Assembly: GCA_001689485.1 (NCBI GenBank)
Contig: LUJQ01000061.1
Span: 8,546 to 72,545, forward strand
Length of the DNA stretch: 64,000 bases
Source: Bacteroidales bacterium M6
GTDB taxonomy: Bacteria > Bacteroidota > Bacteroidia > Bacteroidales > Muribaculaceae
Direction of reading: 5' to 3'
Numbering within the stretch: the first letter of the stretch is position 1; each line of letters starts with the position of its first letter. Positions 37,223 to 46,865 of the stretch are shown here, one piece after another. The notes under the pieces are model-generated. The model made no database searches. It had not been told where the DNA came from and saw only the letters and a list, made by a program, of their open reading frames with translations. The translations under genes and the position numbers were made by a program.

Positions 37223-37285
37223 ATGCAGTGGCTCGCAATCATTATCATCACCCTATCAATAAGCCTTATCGCAACCGCCGAATAA
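37223..37285 (+). CDS. Possible 20-residue hydrophobic membrane peptide
   Basis: ATG at 37223 opens a 20-codon frame, MQWLAIIIITLSISLIATAE, ending in TAA at 37283-37285. It is one uninterrupted hydrophobic helix long enough to span a membrane, 67 bases after a good promoter box and 70 bases before the ion channel gene. Small single-helix subunits or regulators of ion transporters (KdpF-like in kind) are known elsewhere, which makes this placement suggestive. I cannot show it is translated, and it has no clear Shine-Dalgarno site. Confidence 0.4.
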   Translation: MQWLAIIIITLSISLIATAE

Positions 37286-37355
37286 CCGGCATACGGGAAA
37301 CCCCTTAACCTCTGAAATTGTTATCCAATAACAAACCGACGAAGGCGAGGGAAAA

Positions 37356-38168
37356 ATGAAACTGCCACATTTTCACAGACACACCGGCAACAATGACACG
37401 GCCGGCCACATCAAGGACACGGTTCTCGATGCGGCACATATCGCCATACTCGCCCTCTCCGTAATGCTCATCGTGTTCATCTCCTACGACACATTCAATA
37501 ACATCCCGTTTCTTGAAAACCGGGCATACATGACATTCCAACTGACCGTATGCCTTGTTTTCATAACCGACTTCTTCCTTGAACTTGCGCTGACCCCTCA
37601 CGGCCGACGGAAGGCATACATCCGCACCCGGTGGCTCTTCCTCGTAATGTCAGTCCCCTACCTTAACATTATCGACAGCTACGACATGCAGCTGTCGCCC
37701 GACGCCCTCTATTTCATACGCTTCATCCCGCTGGCACGCGGGGCACTCGCCCTGGTAATCGTGCTTGACTACATCGCCTCCAACCGCATTACCGGCATAT
37801 TCGTCAGCTACGTCTCCATCCTGCTCCTCACCACATATTTTGCCGCCTTGATTTTCTATGAACGGGAGCATCCCGTCAACCCCCATATCGGCAGTTACTG
37901 GAACGCCTTCATCTGGTGCTCGCTCCAGACAACAACCCTCGGAAGCCCGGTGGCACCCATAACCGTGGCGGGCAAAATCATATCGGTAATCCTTTCGTTC
38001 ATGGGGGTGATAATGTATCCGCTATTCACCGTATATATAGGAAGCATCATCGTTGACCGCACAAATGTGTTAAATTTTATAAAAAAGACATCTTCCAGTG
38101 TTAAATCAACCGATTCCTCAGCCGACAGCTCCCCGCCCGACAGCGATAATGTTGCGGATTCGGAATAA
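37356..38168 (+). CDS. Potassium-channel-family ion channel
   Basis: The 270-residue membrane protein has a voltage-gated-channel layout: four hydrophobic helices (about 25-165) with basic residues in the region RFIPLARGALALVIVL, then a pore loop and last helix. The pore reads WNAFIWCSLQTTTLGSPVAP. The usual filter TVGYG is replaced by TTLGS, so potassium selectivity is doubtful. The Ser/Asp-rich C-terminus (about 245-270) is probably disordered. A promoter and a possible tiny membrane peptide lie just upstream. Confidence 0.8.
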   Translation: MKLPHFHRHTGNNDTAGHIKDTVLDAAHIAILALSVMLIVFISYDTFNNIPFLENRAYMTFQLTVCLVFITDFFLELALTPHGRRKAYIRTRWLFLVMSVPYLNIIDSYDMQLSPDALYFIRFIPLARGALALVIVLDYIASNRITGIFVSYVSILLLTTYFAALIFYEREHPVNPHIGSYWNAFIWCSLQTTTLGSPVAPITVAGKIISVILSFMGVIMYPLFTVYIGSIIVDRTNVLNFIKKTSSSVKSTDSSADSSPPDSDNVADSE

Positions 38169-38174
38169 AAACCG

Positions 38175-38182
38175 TAAATTTG
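38175..38182 (+). promoter_or_regulatory. -7 promoter box of the rimP-nusA-infB operon
   Basis: TAAATTTG matches TAnnTTTG, 77 bases before rimP. It starts six bases after the channel gene's stop codon. Confidence 0.62.
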
Positions 38183-38194
38183 CATCAGTTATCG

Positions 38195-38216
38195 GAGGAA
38201 GCTGCAAGGCTTCCTC
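38195..38216 (+). promoter_or_regulatory. Leader hairpin before rimP
   Basis: GAGGAAGC pairs perfectly with GCTTCCTC around TGCAAG, followed by TATTTCTTT. It could end the channel transcript, attenuate the rimP operon, or protect its 5' end. Confidence 0.55.
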
Positions 38217-38258
38217 TATTTCTTTATGTAACATCGGTTCTATAACCCCGCATAATTT

Positions 38259-38726
38259 ATGATTGACAAAGCACTGCTGACCCGTTCGGTAGAAAAAGCC
38301 ATCGAAAACACCGACCTGTTTATTGTCGACATCAAGGTAAGCCCGCAAAACAACATCGTTGTGGAGCTTGACTCACCCACAAGCATCGACATCGACACCT
38401 GTGCCGCCGTTACACGTGCAATCGAAAAGGATTTCGACCGCGATACCGAGGATTACGAACTCGAAGTCGGTTCCGCCGGGCTTACATCACCCTTCAAAGT
38501 GCGCGGGCAATACCTCAAAAACATTGGTAACGACATCGAAATCCTCACCCGCGACGGACGCAAGCTCCACGCGGTGCTGACCGCTGTGGCCGACGACAAC
38601 TTCACATTCGAATACCCCGTCAAATACAAAGAGCCCGGTGCAAAACGCCCCACTACAGTGATGGAATCGGAAACGCTGCCATTCAGCGAGGCAAAATCGG
38701 TGAAATACATGATTTCATTCAAATAA
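38259..38726 (+). CDS. rimP: Ribosome maturation factor RimP
   Basis: The 155-residue protein assists 30S subunit maturation. It has the RimP N-terminal domain (VELDSPTSIDIDTCAAVTRAIEKDFDRD, LEVGSAGLTSPFK) and a C-terminal SH3-like domain (NIGNDIEILTRDGRKLHAVLTAV). The order rimP-nusA-infB is the classic translation/transcription operon and confirms the call. Confidence 0.95.
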   Translation: MIDKALLTRSVEKAIENTDLFIVDIKVSPQNNIVVELDSPTSIDIDTCAAVTRAIEKDFDRDTEDYELEVGSAGLTSPFKVRGQYLKNIGNDIEILTRDGRKLHAVLTAVADDNFTFEYPVKYKEPGAKRPTTVMESETLPFSEAKSVKYMISFK

Positions 38727-38759
38727 GTAAACAACAAAAAAATATACACGACTCAGACT

Positions 38760-40154
38760 ATGGCTAAGAAAGAGGAAACACCCAACATGGTGGAACGGTT
38801 TGCCGAATTCAAAGAACTAAAGAACATCGACAAAACCACTATGATCAGCGTGCTTGAGGAATCATTCCGCAACGTGCTGGCCAAAATGTTCGGTACTGAC
38901 GAAAACCTCGACGTGATTATGAACCCCGACAAGGGCGACGTCCAGATTTTCCAAAACCTCGAAGTGGTGCCCGACGGGGAGGTTGCCAACCCCAACCTCC
39001 AGATTTCACTTTCAGACGCACGCGCCGACGACGACCCCGAAGTGGAAATCGGCGAAGAGCACACTAAGGAAATCATATTTGCCAATTTCGGCCGACGCGC
39101 AATCCTCACACTCCGGCAGACCCTGCAATCGAAAATCCTCGAACTGCAGAAAGAAGCCGTATATGCCAAGTTCAAGGACCTCGAAGGGGAACTCATCACA
39201 GGCGAAGTATATCAGACATGGTCGCGTGAGACCCTCCTCCTCGACGACGATAAGAACGAGCTCCTCCTGCCTAAGAACCAGTCCATCCCGGGCGACTTCT
39301 TCCGCAAAGGGGAAACAGTGCGTGCGGTAATCGCCAATGTCGACAACGCCAACAACAACCCGAAAATCACCGTGTCGCGCACAAACGAGAACTTCCTGCG
39401 CAGGCTGTTCGAAATCGAAGTGCCCGAAATCCACGACGGCCTCATCAACATACGCGCCGTTGCCCGCATCCCGGGCGAACGCGCCAAAATAGCAGTGGAG
39501 AGCTACGATGACCGAATCGACCCCGTAGGCGCATGCGTAGGTGTCAAAGGCTCCCGTATCCACGGCATCGTGCGCGAACTCCGCAACGAAAACATCGACG
39601 TAATCAACTACACATCCAACCCCACCCTCTTCATCCAGCGAGCACTCTCACCCGCAAAGATTTCATCAATCCGAATCGACGAAGAGGAAAAGAAAGCCGA
39701 GGTGTTCCTCAAACCCGACCAGGTCTCACTCGCTATCGGCAAAGGCGGTCTGAACATCAAACTTGCCTCGATGCTCACAGGCTTTGTAATCGATGTTTAC
39801 CGCGATACCGACGAAACCTTCGAAGAAGACATCTACCTCGATGAATTCAAAGATGAAATCGAGGAATGGATTATCGACGCCCTCAAGGATATGGGCTGTG
39901 TCACGGCCAAGAGCGTACTTAACACCCCGCGTGCCGACCTCATCAACAAAGCCGACCTCGAAGAGGAAACCGTCGACAACGTGCTCGACATCCTCCGTGC
40001 CGAATTCGACGACACTGACGAAACCTCCTCGACCCAGGCTTCCGCACCACAGACTGATGCCGTTACCGAGGAACAGGCTCCCGAAGCAGAAGCCACTGCC
40101 AATGAAGCCGAGGAAGACATCCCTGCCGAGGAACAACCCGAACCCGAACAGTAA
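38760..40154 (+). CDS. nusA: Transcription termination/antitermination factor NusA
   Basis: The 464-residue protein binds RNA polymerase and nascent RNA to control pausing and termination. It has the N-terminal polymerase-binding domain (about 1-125), an S1 domain (ELITGEVYQTWSRETLLLD), and two KH domains (VGACVGVKGSRIHGIVREL; LAIGKGGLNIKLASMLTGFVIDV). The C-terminal about 60 residues are acidic and Ala/Glu/Pro-rich and probably disordered. It sits 33 bases after rimP and 73 bases before infB. Confidence 0.96.
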   Translation: MAKKEETPNMVERFAEFKELKNIDKTTMISVLEESFRNVLAKMFGTDENLDVIMNPDKGDVQIFQNLEVVPDGEVANPNLQISLSDARADDDPEVEIGEEHTKEIIFANFGRRAILTLRQTLQSKILELQKEAVYAKFKDLEGELITGEVYQTWSRETLLLDDDKNELLLPKNQSIPGDFFRKGETVRAVIANVDNANNNPKITVSRTNENFLRRLFEIEVPEIHDGLINIRAVARIPGERAKIAVESYDDRIDPVGACVGVKGSRIHGIVRELRNENIDVINYTSNPTLFIQRALSPAKISSIRIDEEEKKAEVFLKPDQVSLAIGKGGLNIKLASMLTGFVIDVYRDTDETFEEDIYLDEFKDEIEEWIIDALKDMGCVTAKSVLNTPRADLINKADLEEETVDNVLDILRAEFDDTDETSSTQASAPQTDAVTEEQAPEAEATANEAEEDIPAEEQPEPEQ

Positions 40155-40227
40155 AAAAAACGGGCTGCCAGCCCCATGCCATCCCCTCTCTACCCAACCA
40201 TTTTAAGCAATCACACAAACTCACTTC

Positions 40228-43206
40228 ATGGCGAGAATCAAAATAAGTAAAGTAGCAAAAGATCTCAACGTGGCTCTCCCCACGGTGGTCGAATTCCTGC
40301 GCGGCAAAAACATCACCGTCGACGACAATCCCAACGCACGAATCGAGGAGGAAGTCGTCAGCCTGTTGGTCAACGCGTTCAAAAGCGACAAAGACCAGAA
40401 AAGCAAGTCGCAGCAACTCTCAACCGACCGTGCACGCGACCGCGAAAAATCAAAACCCGCGCCTCGCGAAGTCGAGGAAATTTCGCTCAAAGCGGAACTT
40501 AACAAGCCCCGCATCCTCGGCACAATCGAGCTTGACAAGCATGGGAACCCGGTACGCAAACCTGCACCCGTAAAAGAAGCACCCGCACCCGAAGCCATGG
40601 AGGAGAAACCAACCCCTGCACCGGCACAGGCTCCGGCAGAAACCCCGAAACAAACCGAGGAAAAGCCGGAACCAGTAAATCCTGTGGCCGCACCGGAGCC
40701 TGAAAAGCCCCAGCCAGCAGTTGCAAAGCAGCCGGAAGAGCCTAAAGCAGAGCCCGCAAAAACCGCCCCTGCAAACGCCGACAAGCCGCAGCAACCAAAA
40801 GCCCAGCACCAGGCACCGGCCAACGAACACAAGCCGAAACAGGAGCAAAACCAAAAGCCGGCCCAACCGGCACCCGCTGCAACAGCACCGGCAAAGGCTG
40901 AAAAACCGGCCGCACCGGCCGAGAAAGCCGACAAAGAAGAGATATTCACCGTAGGGCGTCCTCAGAACATGCCTACAATCAACGTTGTAGGCAAAATAGA
41001 CCTCTCTGCCATCAACCAGTCAACCCGCCCCAAAAAGAAAACAAAAGAGGAGCGGCGAAACGAACGCATAGCAAAAGCTGCTGCCGACAACAACCGTGGC
41101 GGAAGCGGTGACGCAAACTCGGGCGACCGCAAAAAGCGCAAACGCATCGGCGGCAAGGAGAAAATCGACATTGAAAAGACCTCGGGCCAGCAACAGCCGG
41201 GTTCGCAGGGCGGAGGTTCACGCCGCAACGAACGAGGTGGAGGTGGCGGAGGCAAAGGCGACCGCAACCGCCGCGGAGGCCACAGCAACCACAACGAGGT
41301 AAACGAAGAGGACGTGCAGAAGCAGGTGAAAGAAGTGCTCGCACGCCTCACCACCAAAGATAAAGGCCAGAAACGCGGCGTGAAATGGCGCAAGGAAAAA
41401 CGCGAAGCCCTGGCCGAACGCGAACGCGAGGCCGCAGAAGTTGCAGCAGCCGAAAGCCGCACCCTGAAACTGACCGAATTCGTAACCGCCAACGACCTCG
41501 CATCGATGATGGATGTACCCATCAACAAGGTCATCGGCACATGCATGAACCTCGGGGTAATGGTGTCAATCAACCAGCGCCTCGATGCCGAAACCATCAA
41601 CATCGTTGCCGAGGAATTCGGATTCAAAACCGAATTCGTTTCGGCAGAAGTGGTCGAAGCAATCACACAGGAGGAGGATAAGGAATCTGACCTCGTGTCA
41701 CGTCCGCCTATCGTAACCGTGATGGGGCACGTTGACCACGGTAAGACATCGTTGCTCGACTATATCCGCAAAGCCAACGTAATCGCCGGGGAAGCTGGCG
41801 GTATAACCCAGCACATCGGCGCCTACAACGTAAAACTGTCCGACGGCCGCCATATAACATTCCTCGACACCCCCGGTCACGAGGCGTTCACTGCCATGCG
41901 TGCACGCGGTGCGAAGGTAACCGACATCTGTATCATCATCGTTGCCGCTGACGACGACGTGATGCCGCAAACCGTCGAAGCAATCAACCATGCATCGGCA
42001 GCCGGTGTACCCATAGTGTTCGCCATCAACAAAATAGACAAGCCCACAGCAAACCCCGACAAGATAAAGGAACAGCTGGCGGCCATGAACTACCTTGTCG
42101 AAGACTGGGGCGGTAAATACCAATCCCAGGATATTTCGGCAAAGCAAGGTCTAGGTGTGGAAGAACTCCTCGAAAAGGTGCTTCTCGAAGCCGAAATGCT
42201 CGACCTCAAGGCCAACCCCGACCGCAATGCGACAGGTTCCATTATCGAATCATCGCTCGACAAAGGCCGTGGCTACGTTGCCACCGTACTTGTGCAGAAC
42301 GGCACCCTCCGTGTAGGCGACATCATACTTGCCGGAACACATTATGGCAAAATCAAAGCCATGTTCAACGAGCGCAACCAGCGCATCAAACAGGCAGGCC
42401 CTGCCGAACCGGCCCTGATTCTCGGCCTTAACGGCGCCCCCACCGCAGGCGATACATTCAACGTGCTTGACTCCGAACAGGAGGCCCGTGAAATAGCCAA
42501 CAAACGCCAACAGCTGCAACGCGAACTCGGCATGCGCACATCCAAGCGACTCACACTCGATGATATCGCACGCCGTCAGGCTCTCGGCTCCTTCCAGGAA
42601 CTCAACATCATCGTCAAAGGCGACGTCGACGGTTCCATCGAGGCTCTCAGCGACTCGCTTATCAAGCTCTCCACCCCCGAAGTGCAAGTCAACGTGCTCC
42701 ACAAGGCGGTCGGCGAGATTTCCGAAAGCGATGTCACACTGGCAGCTGCATCCGACGCCATTATCATAGGGTTCCAGGTGCGCCCGTCGCAGGCAGCACG
42801 CCGCGAAGCCGAGCGTGAAGGGGTCGAAATCCGCCTCTACTCTGTAATCTACCAGGCTATAGAAGAAGTTAAAGACGCCATGGCAGGCATGCTTGCACCG
42901 GAAGTACGCGAGGAAATCACCGGCACGGCCGAAGTGCTCGAAACTTTCAAGATTTCGAAAGTCGGCACCATCGCCGGAGCCATTGTGCGCGAAGGCAAAA
43001 TCAAACGTTCCAACAAAGTGCGCCTCATCCGCGAAGGCATTGTGCGCTACACAGGCGAACTCGGCTCGCTCAAACGCTTCAAGGATGATGCCAAGGAAGT
43101 TGTGGCCGGACTCGATTGCGGTTTGGCAATCCAGGGCTACAACGACATCCAGGCAGGCGACATCATCGAAGGCTTCGAAGAAATCGAAGTGGCACGCGCC
43201 CTTTGA
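40228..43206 (+). CDS. infB: Translation initiation factor IF-2
   Basis: IF-2 delivers fMet-tRNA to the 30S subunit as a GTPase. The 992-residue protein has an N-terminal IF2-N helix ([24 protein letters not shown]), then a long Pro/Ala/Lys/Glu-rich disordered linker (about 65-250) and a Gly/Arg-rich patch near 330-350. A second IF2-N domain lies around 410-450, and the GTPase has G1 GHVDHGKT near residue 501, DTPGHEAF and NKID. Domains II-IV follow to the C-terminus. The linker is long but normal for Bacteroidetes. Confidence 0.97.
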   Translation: MARIKISKVAKDLNVALPTVVEFLRGKNITVDDNPNARIEEEVVSLLVNAFKSDKDQKSKSQQLSTDRARDREKSKPAPREVEEISLKAELNKPRILGTIELDKHGNPVRKPAPVKEAPAPEAMEEKPTPAPAQAPAETPKQTEEKPEPVNPVAAPEPEKPQPAVAKQPEEPKAEPAKTAPANADKPQQPKAQHQAPANEHKPKQEQNQKPAQPAPAATAPAKAEKPAAPAEKADKEEIFTVGRPQNMPTINVVGKIDLSAINQSTRPKKKTKEERRNERIAKAAADNNRGGSGDANSGDRKKRKRIGGKEKIDIEKTSGQQQPGSQGGGSRRNERGGGGGGKGDRNRRGGHSNHNEVNEEDVQKQVKEVLARLTTKDKGQKRGVKWRKEKREALAEREREAAEVAAAESRTLKLTEFVTANDLASMMDVPINKVIGTCMNLGVMVSINQRLDAETINIVAEEFGFKTEFVSAEVVEAITQEEDKESDLVSRPPIVTVMGHVDHGKTSLLDYIRKANVIAGEAGGITQHIGAYNVKLSDGRHITFLDTPGHEAFTAMRARGAKVTDICIIIVAADDDVMPQTVEAINHASAAGVPIVFAINKIDKPTANPDKIKEQLAAMNYLVEDWGGKYQSQDISAKQGLGVEELLEKVLLEAEMLDLKANPDRNATGSIIESSLDKGRGYVATVLVQNGTLRVGDIILAGTHYGKIKAMFNERNQRIKQAGPAEPALILGLNGAPTAGDTFNVLDSEQEAREIANKRQQLQRELGMRTSKRLTLDDIARRQALGSFQELNIIVKGDVDGSIEALSDSLIKLSTPEVQVNVLHKAVGEISESDVTLAAASDAIIIGFQVRPSQAARREAEREGVEIRLYSVIYQAIEEVKDAMAGMLAPEVREEITGTAEVLETFKISKVGTIAGAIVREGKIKRSNKVRLIREGIVRYTGELGSLKRFKDDAKEVVAGLDCGLAIQGYNDIQAGDIIEGFEEIEVARAL

Positions 43207-43257
43207 TATCGATACGATAACCCGGCGACGTATCTATCACTGCCTTCACACAACAGG

Positions 43258-43731
43258 ATGCCGACAGTCCATGTCAATATAGGATCCAATCTCGGCAACA
43301 GCCGCTCACAGATTGAGCTGGCTGTTGCCGGGATTTCATTTTTAGCAACAGGCGAATTACGCCGCTCATCATTTATCGAAAGCGAGCCATGGGGTTTTTC
43401 ATCGCCTAACAAATTCCTCAACCTCGGCATCGAATTTGAAAGCACCACACCGCCGGAAGCCCTGCTCGGCTACCTGCTCGAATTGCAGAACTCCATCTCG
43501 GCAGCGCCGCACCGCACACACAACGGCACCTATGCCGACCGCCTTATCGACATTGACCTGATATATTACGGAAACCTGACAATAAACACACCCGCCCTGG
43601 TTTTGCCCCATCCGCGCCTACACATGCGCGAATTCGTTCTGACCCCCATCAACGAACTATCGCCCGGCTGGCTGCACCCCGTCCTGAAGCTCACGCCAGC
43701 CCAGATGCTCGCCCAGCTCCCTCCCAACTAA
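43258..43731 (+). CDS. folK: 2-amino-4-hydroxy-6-hydroxymethyldihydropteridine diphosphokinase
   Basis: The 157-residue enzyme pyrophosphorylates the pterin in folate synthesis. Visible motifs are HVNIGSNLGNSRSQIELAV, EPWGFSSPNKFLNLG, and the active-site segment RTHNGTYADRLIDIDLIYYG followed by LPHPRLHMREFVLTPINEL. The usual GPR-x-G-P-R segment is changed to APHRTHNGTYADR, a variation known in Bacteroidetes. It follows infB by 51 bases and ends at a heptamer array. Confidence 0.93.
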   Translation: MPTVHVNIGSNLGNSRSQIELAVAGISFLATGELRRSSFIESEPWGFSSPNKFLNLGIEFESTTPPEALLGYLLELQNSISAAPHRTHNGTYADRLIDIDLIYYGNLTINTPALVLPHPRLHMREFVLTPINELSPGWLHPVLKLTPAQMLAQLPPN

Positions 43732-43734
43732 AAA

Positions 43735-43795
43735 CCTATAACCTATAACTTAAAACTTACAACTTAAAACTTAAAACTTACGACTTACAACTTAA
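43735..43795. repeat. Heptamer array between convergent genes
   Basis: Units CTATAAC, CTATAA, CTTAAAA, CTTACAA, CTTAAAA, CTTAAAA, CTTACGA, CTTACAA, CTTAAGT run from the folK stop to the DUF2851 stop. The last unit supplies the DUF2851 stop codon (minus-strand TAA, 43792-43794). Confidence 0.85.
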
Positions 43796-45075
43796 GTCCC
43801 CTGAATCTCAGCCGACAACATGCGGTGTCCCCAACGGCAGAAAATACATTTTTTCTTCTCGCAATATTCCCTTCTCAATTCAACCAAAGCCTGCGAGGCA
43901 AATGCGCTCCCACACTCAACCCCTGCCTCCCCAAACAATCTGACCACGGAATTATTCTCGGCAGGAATGTCATGCAGTAACTCCAGACACCTGTTCATCC
44001 CATCGAAATCACCCCTCCCCACTGCCCTGGCATGAAGCAACGGCAATGCTACATTAATCAGCAACGAATCAACCGATCCCCGGCTTAAAGCCCTGGGGGA
44101 ACAACCTCCTTTCGAACCAAAAGTGAAATGATTCGTCCAAAAACCGGTAAGTTGCACATCCAGCACACGGCGCATCTCATCCAACGAACCTGCATCGGCA
44201 AGGTCACCCATAAGGTAGAACCCGGCATGTATGCGCTGTGCAAGCAATGCCAAACGCCTATGAGGGAAATTCTGAGGCCGGGTCCGCGCCATTTTCCACG
44301 ACAGCGCAGGCTTTTTCAACCCGAATTTAATGGTAGCAAACCCATATTCCGTCCGCAACCTTGTCACATAGGGTTCCTCATCGGCAACAGGTTCTGGAAT
44401 CAGGCCGGCCTGGCCGAATACAAGCGCCTCGGTGGTCAGCAAGTCATCATGATGCTTATGCAGGAATGCCAAAGGCAGGCTGCGCGCAAGCATTTCAAAA
44501 GGCTCACCGTTAAGCCCGAATCCCAAGGCACGCGCCAATGTAATATAAGCTGCCCCCTCCCAATGTCCGCCGGTCGCCTTCACAACCGCCTGCACCCTTT
44601 CACTTTTCCTGTATAACCTCTCGGCTGCCAATGCTGTCAGCCAGTCAGTAACATAAATCCTTTCCAGGCTTTTCAAAACGCGCTGGCACGGCAATGCCCT
44701 GGCGGCATGCTCCAACAGCATGTTGCAACGTTTGGCAGCTTCAGGCGTGCACCTCATCACAACCTGCGGGATAACCGACCCGTCCTTACGCATAACCGGC
44801 GCATCGTCAAACTGCACCACATGCAATATTACCGAATCATAAGCCGGATCATCCTGATGGTGATGGCGGAACCAGTCAGATGCCCTTACATGGATTTCGA
44901 CATTCCCCACCCATGTCTCCTCACCGATTTCAACCGTGGCATTAAAAAAATCAGGACCGGCATCGTTATTGAGCAAACCCTGGTCGACCACACAGACCCG
45001 ACGACCGTCAACAGTGGTCATCCCCTGCCGCAAACCAAGCCTGTGCTGCCACACGAATTGCATCAACCGCTCCAT
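43792..45075 (-). CDS. DUF2851 family protein
   Basis: The 427-residue soluble protein matches DUF2851, a Bacteroidetes/Chlorobi family of unknown function: MERLMQFVWQHRLGL, VVDQGLLNNDAGPDFFNATVEIGEETWVGNVEIHVRASDWFRHHHQDDPAYDSVILHVV. The motif with GNVEIH and the Asp/Glu/His positions resembles the core of PD-(D/E)XK-type nucleases, but I cannot prove an active site. A C-terminal Cys cluster (CEKKKCIFC) could bind metal. It has its own promoter and converges on folK. Confidence 0.88.
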   Translation of the reverse strand: MERLMQFVWQHRLGLRQGMTTVDGRRVCVVDQGLLNNDAGPDFFNATVEIGEETWVGNVEIHVRASDWFRHHHQDDPAYDSVILHVVQFDDAPVMRKDGSVIPQVVMRCTPEAAKRCNMLLEHAARALPCQRVLKSLERIYVTDWLTALAAERLYRKSERVQAVVKATGGHWEGAAYITLARALGFGLNGEPFEMLARSLPLAFLHKHHDDLLTTEALVFGQAGLIPEPVADEEPYVTRLRTEYGFATIKFGLKKPALSWKMARTRPQNFPHRRLALLAQRIHAGFYLMGDLADAGSLDEMRRVLDVQLTGFWTNHFTFGSKGGCSPRALSRGSVDSLLINVALPLLHARAVGRGDFDGMNRCLELLHDIPAENNSVVRLFGEAGVECGSAFASQALVELRREYCEKKKCIFCRWGHRMLSAEIQGT

Positions 45076-45190
45076 CTCAAACCATCGATTTCACAATATT
45101 ATATCTTGGGAATTATCTCATGGAATTAGCCTGCAAACAACATCTTGCACGTCACCTCACACCTTCCCCCCGTCACAAAGGACTATAACG

Positions 45191-45198
45191 CAAAGATA
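45191..45198 (-). promoter_or_regulatory. -7 promoter box of the DUF2851 gene
   Basis: On the minus strand TATCTTTG matches TAnnTTTG, about 115 bases before the DUF2851 start. Confidence 0.6.
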
Positions 45199-45232
45199 GC
45201 GGAAAATCCGGGACTTATCGTCATGTACAAAT

Positions 45233-45262
45233 AAAAAAAAGCAGATGCCTTAGCACCTGCTT
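45233..45262 (-). terminator. Terminator of the tRNA-Pro transcript
   Basis: On the minus strand GCAGGTGC and GCATCTGC pair around a short loop (one G-T pair) and are followed by eight T residues. Confidence 0.85.
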
Positions 45263-45274
45263 TCTGCTTTTGTT

Positions 45275-45350
45275 GTCGGGGTGACTAGACTCGAACTAGC
45301 GACCTCACGCCCCCCAGACGCGTACTCTAACCAACTGAGCTACACCCCGA
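45275..45350 (-). tRNA. tRNA-Pro (anticodon GGG)
   Basis: On the minus strand the acceptor arms TCGGGGT and ACCCCGA pair over seven bases. The D-arm reads TAGCTCAGTTGGTTAGAGT, and the anticodon loop CTGGGGG gives anticodon GGG after the conserved T33. The T-arm contains GTTCGAGTC. CCA is not encoded. A promoter box lies about 93 bases upstream and a terminator follows. Confidence 0.93.
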
Positions 45351-45442
45351 ATTACTTGAGAGTGGTTACCGGCAATGATTCCTTTTCAGATTCACGCGCC
45401 CTCCGGCGCTTCCCGGCATCCGTCTCTGCCTCAAAAGCGATG

Positions 45443-45450
45443 CAAAGGTA
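45443..45450 (-). promoter_or_regulatory. -7 promoter box of tRNA-Pro
   Basis: On the minus strand TACCTTTG matches TAnnTTTG, 93 bases upstream of the mature tRNA 5' end. Confidence 0.65.
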
Positions 45451-45660
45451 GGCACTTTTTTCTTTCCCACCAAATTTTACCCCAACTTTTTTATTACAAA
45501 TTTTTCAGATGCTTAATTTCAAGCTTTTACAACCTATGCCTGAGAACATGGCAGCCATCCACACATCCCGAATCCAATTTCATGGTTCGCTCCTTACAGC
45601 CGCCACGAATTCGGAGTAGTCACGGGGCAAGTGACTGTTGCCGACACGCAAATATTTTCG

Positions 45661-45668
45661 TATTTTTG
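45661..45668 (+). promoter_or_regulatory. -7 promoter box of the ArgC-like gene
   Basis: TATTTTTG matches TAnnTTTG, 61 bases before the ATG at 45729. It rules out the much longer upstream reading frame as the true start. Confidence 0.6.
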
Positions 45669-45728
45669 CAACATGGGATTCGCCTGGATGCGAAACCATC
45701 CGCCCAAACAAAATCAAACACACCTGCC

Positions 45729-46763
45729 ATGATTAAAATAGGAATCCTCGGAGCCGAAACCACTGCCGCCGGGGAACTTATACGGATACTTATCAACCAC
45801 CCGGATATAGAGCTGAAAACCGCCGCATCCGAATCGGAAGCCGGCCGGCACATATCCGACATACACCGCGGCCTGACAGGCGACACCGACCTGCAAGCCT
45901 CGTCGACATTGCTGCCCGAAGGGCATGACGCCGTGTTCCTATGCGGCGAACCATGGATGGCGATGCAATGGATGCAACTCAACGCTGACAAACCGGAAAT
46001 GTCCGACCTTCGCATAATCGACCTCACAGGGGCCTTCCGCGATGGTTCGCACAACATGGTTTACGGCTTCCCCGAATATAACCGCAAAGCAATGGTGAGG
46101 GGTGCCAGACGTGCATCAATCCCTTCGCCCGCAGCCATTGCTGTGGAGACCGCACTGTTCCCGCTTGCCAAAAACCTTCTGCTTGACGGTGCTGTCAATG
46201 CAACCGTAAGTATAGCCGCAACCGAAAACTTCAACAATTCCCAATCCGCTGCAAGCCGGGACGGTTCCCCAAGTTACACCGACCGTGGCACATCAACCCG
46301 TCTCGACCCTATAGCACCTCAGGAAAACCGCCCTGACGGGGATGCCATAGCACGTGAAATCACCACAGCCTTACAAAGCATCCAACCAACCTTCGGCGGC
46401 TCTATGTCGCTACGCCTGAGCCGCGACGGAGCCTTGTCGCGCGGGGTGACCGCGGTTATCGAATCCCAATGCGGGGTAGCGGTCAGCGAACTGCAACGAC
46501 TGTATAACGACGCTTACGACGATCATAATTTCACCTATCTCGTCTCCGACGTGCCCACTATAGCCGACGTGGCAAACACCAACAAATGCCTGCTGCACAT
46601 CGACTATGCCGCATCTAACGGCACGGGCCTCCCCTCTCTGCGCATAACATCGGTTATCGACAACCTTCTCAAAGGTTCTGCCGGCACCGCCGTGCACTGC
46701 ATGAACCTGCTCTTCGGCCTTTCGGAACGCACCGGCCTCTCCTTGAAAGCCTCGGCATTCTGA
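45729..46763 (+). CDS. ArgC-like protein lacking the catalytic Cys and His
   Basis: The 344-residue protein has the fold of N-acetyl-gamma-glutamyl-phosphate reductase. It keeps the NADP-binding start MIKIGILGAETTAAGELIRIL, DAVFLCGEPW, IIDLTGAFRD, VYGFPEYNR, and the C-terminal VADVANTNKCLLHI and VIDNLLKGSAGTAVHCMNLLFGL. The catalytic NPGCY segment, which should come about 20 residues after YGFPE, reads ASIPSPAAIA with no Cys. The catalytic-His segment TPH-x-x-P-x-x-RG reads LRLSRDGALSRG with no His. No arginine genes adjoin it. An ordinary reductase role is therefore unlikely; a regulatory or altered-function paralogue is possible. Confidence 0.85.
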   Translation: MIKIGILGAETTAAGELIRILINHPDIELKTAASESEAGRHISDIHRGLTGDTDLQASSTLLPEGHDAVFLCGEPWMAMQWMQLNADKPEMSDLRIIDLTGAFRDGSHNMVYGFPEYNRKAMVRGARRASIPSPAAIAVETALFPLAKNLLLDGAVNATVSIAATENFNNSQSAASRDGSPSYTDRGTSTRLDPIAPQENRPDGDAIAREITTALQSIQPTFGGSMSLRLSRDGALSRGVTAVIESQCGVAVSELQRLYNDAYDDHNFTYLVSDVPTIADVANTNKCLLHIDYAASNGTGLPSLRITSVIDNLLKGSAGTAVHCMNLLFGLSERTGLSLKASAF

Positions 46764-46828
46764 CCAGGTCAGTGTATCGATTGTTACCGCACCACCGCTG
46801 ATTCCTAAGAAACAGGGAAATAAAAAAC

Positions 46829-46865
46829 GGCGCTGTGTCAAAATCTCAGACTTTGACACAGCGCC
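46829..46865 (-). terminator. Terminator hairpin with conserved flank
   Basis: GGCGCTGTGTCAAA pairs with TTTGACACAGCGCC. On the minus strand it is followed by a T-run (GCCGTTTTTTATTT), so it could end the pit transcript; on the plus strand CTTACTTTTTG follows. The stem core matches 10725-10760 and the flank matches that at 51789-51818. Confidence 0.75.

Larger units (their letters stand above)
45351..45728. other. Divergent intergenic region between tRNA-Pro and the ArgC-like gene
   Basis: This 378-base region holds the tRNA promoter on the minus strand (45443-45450), the ArgC-like promoter on the plus strand (45661-45668) and an AT-rich stretch near 45460-45515. I see no gene in it. Confidence 0.7.
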
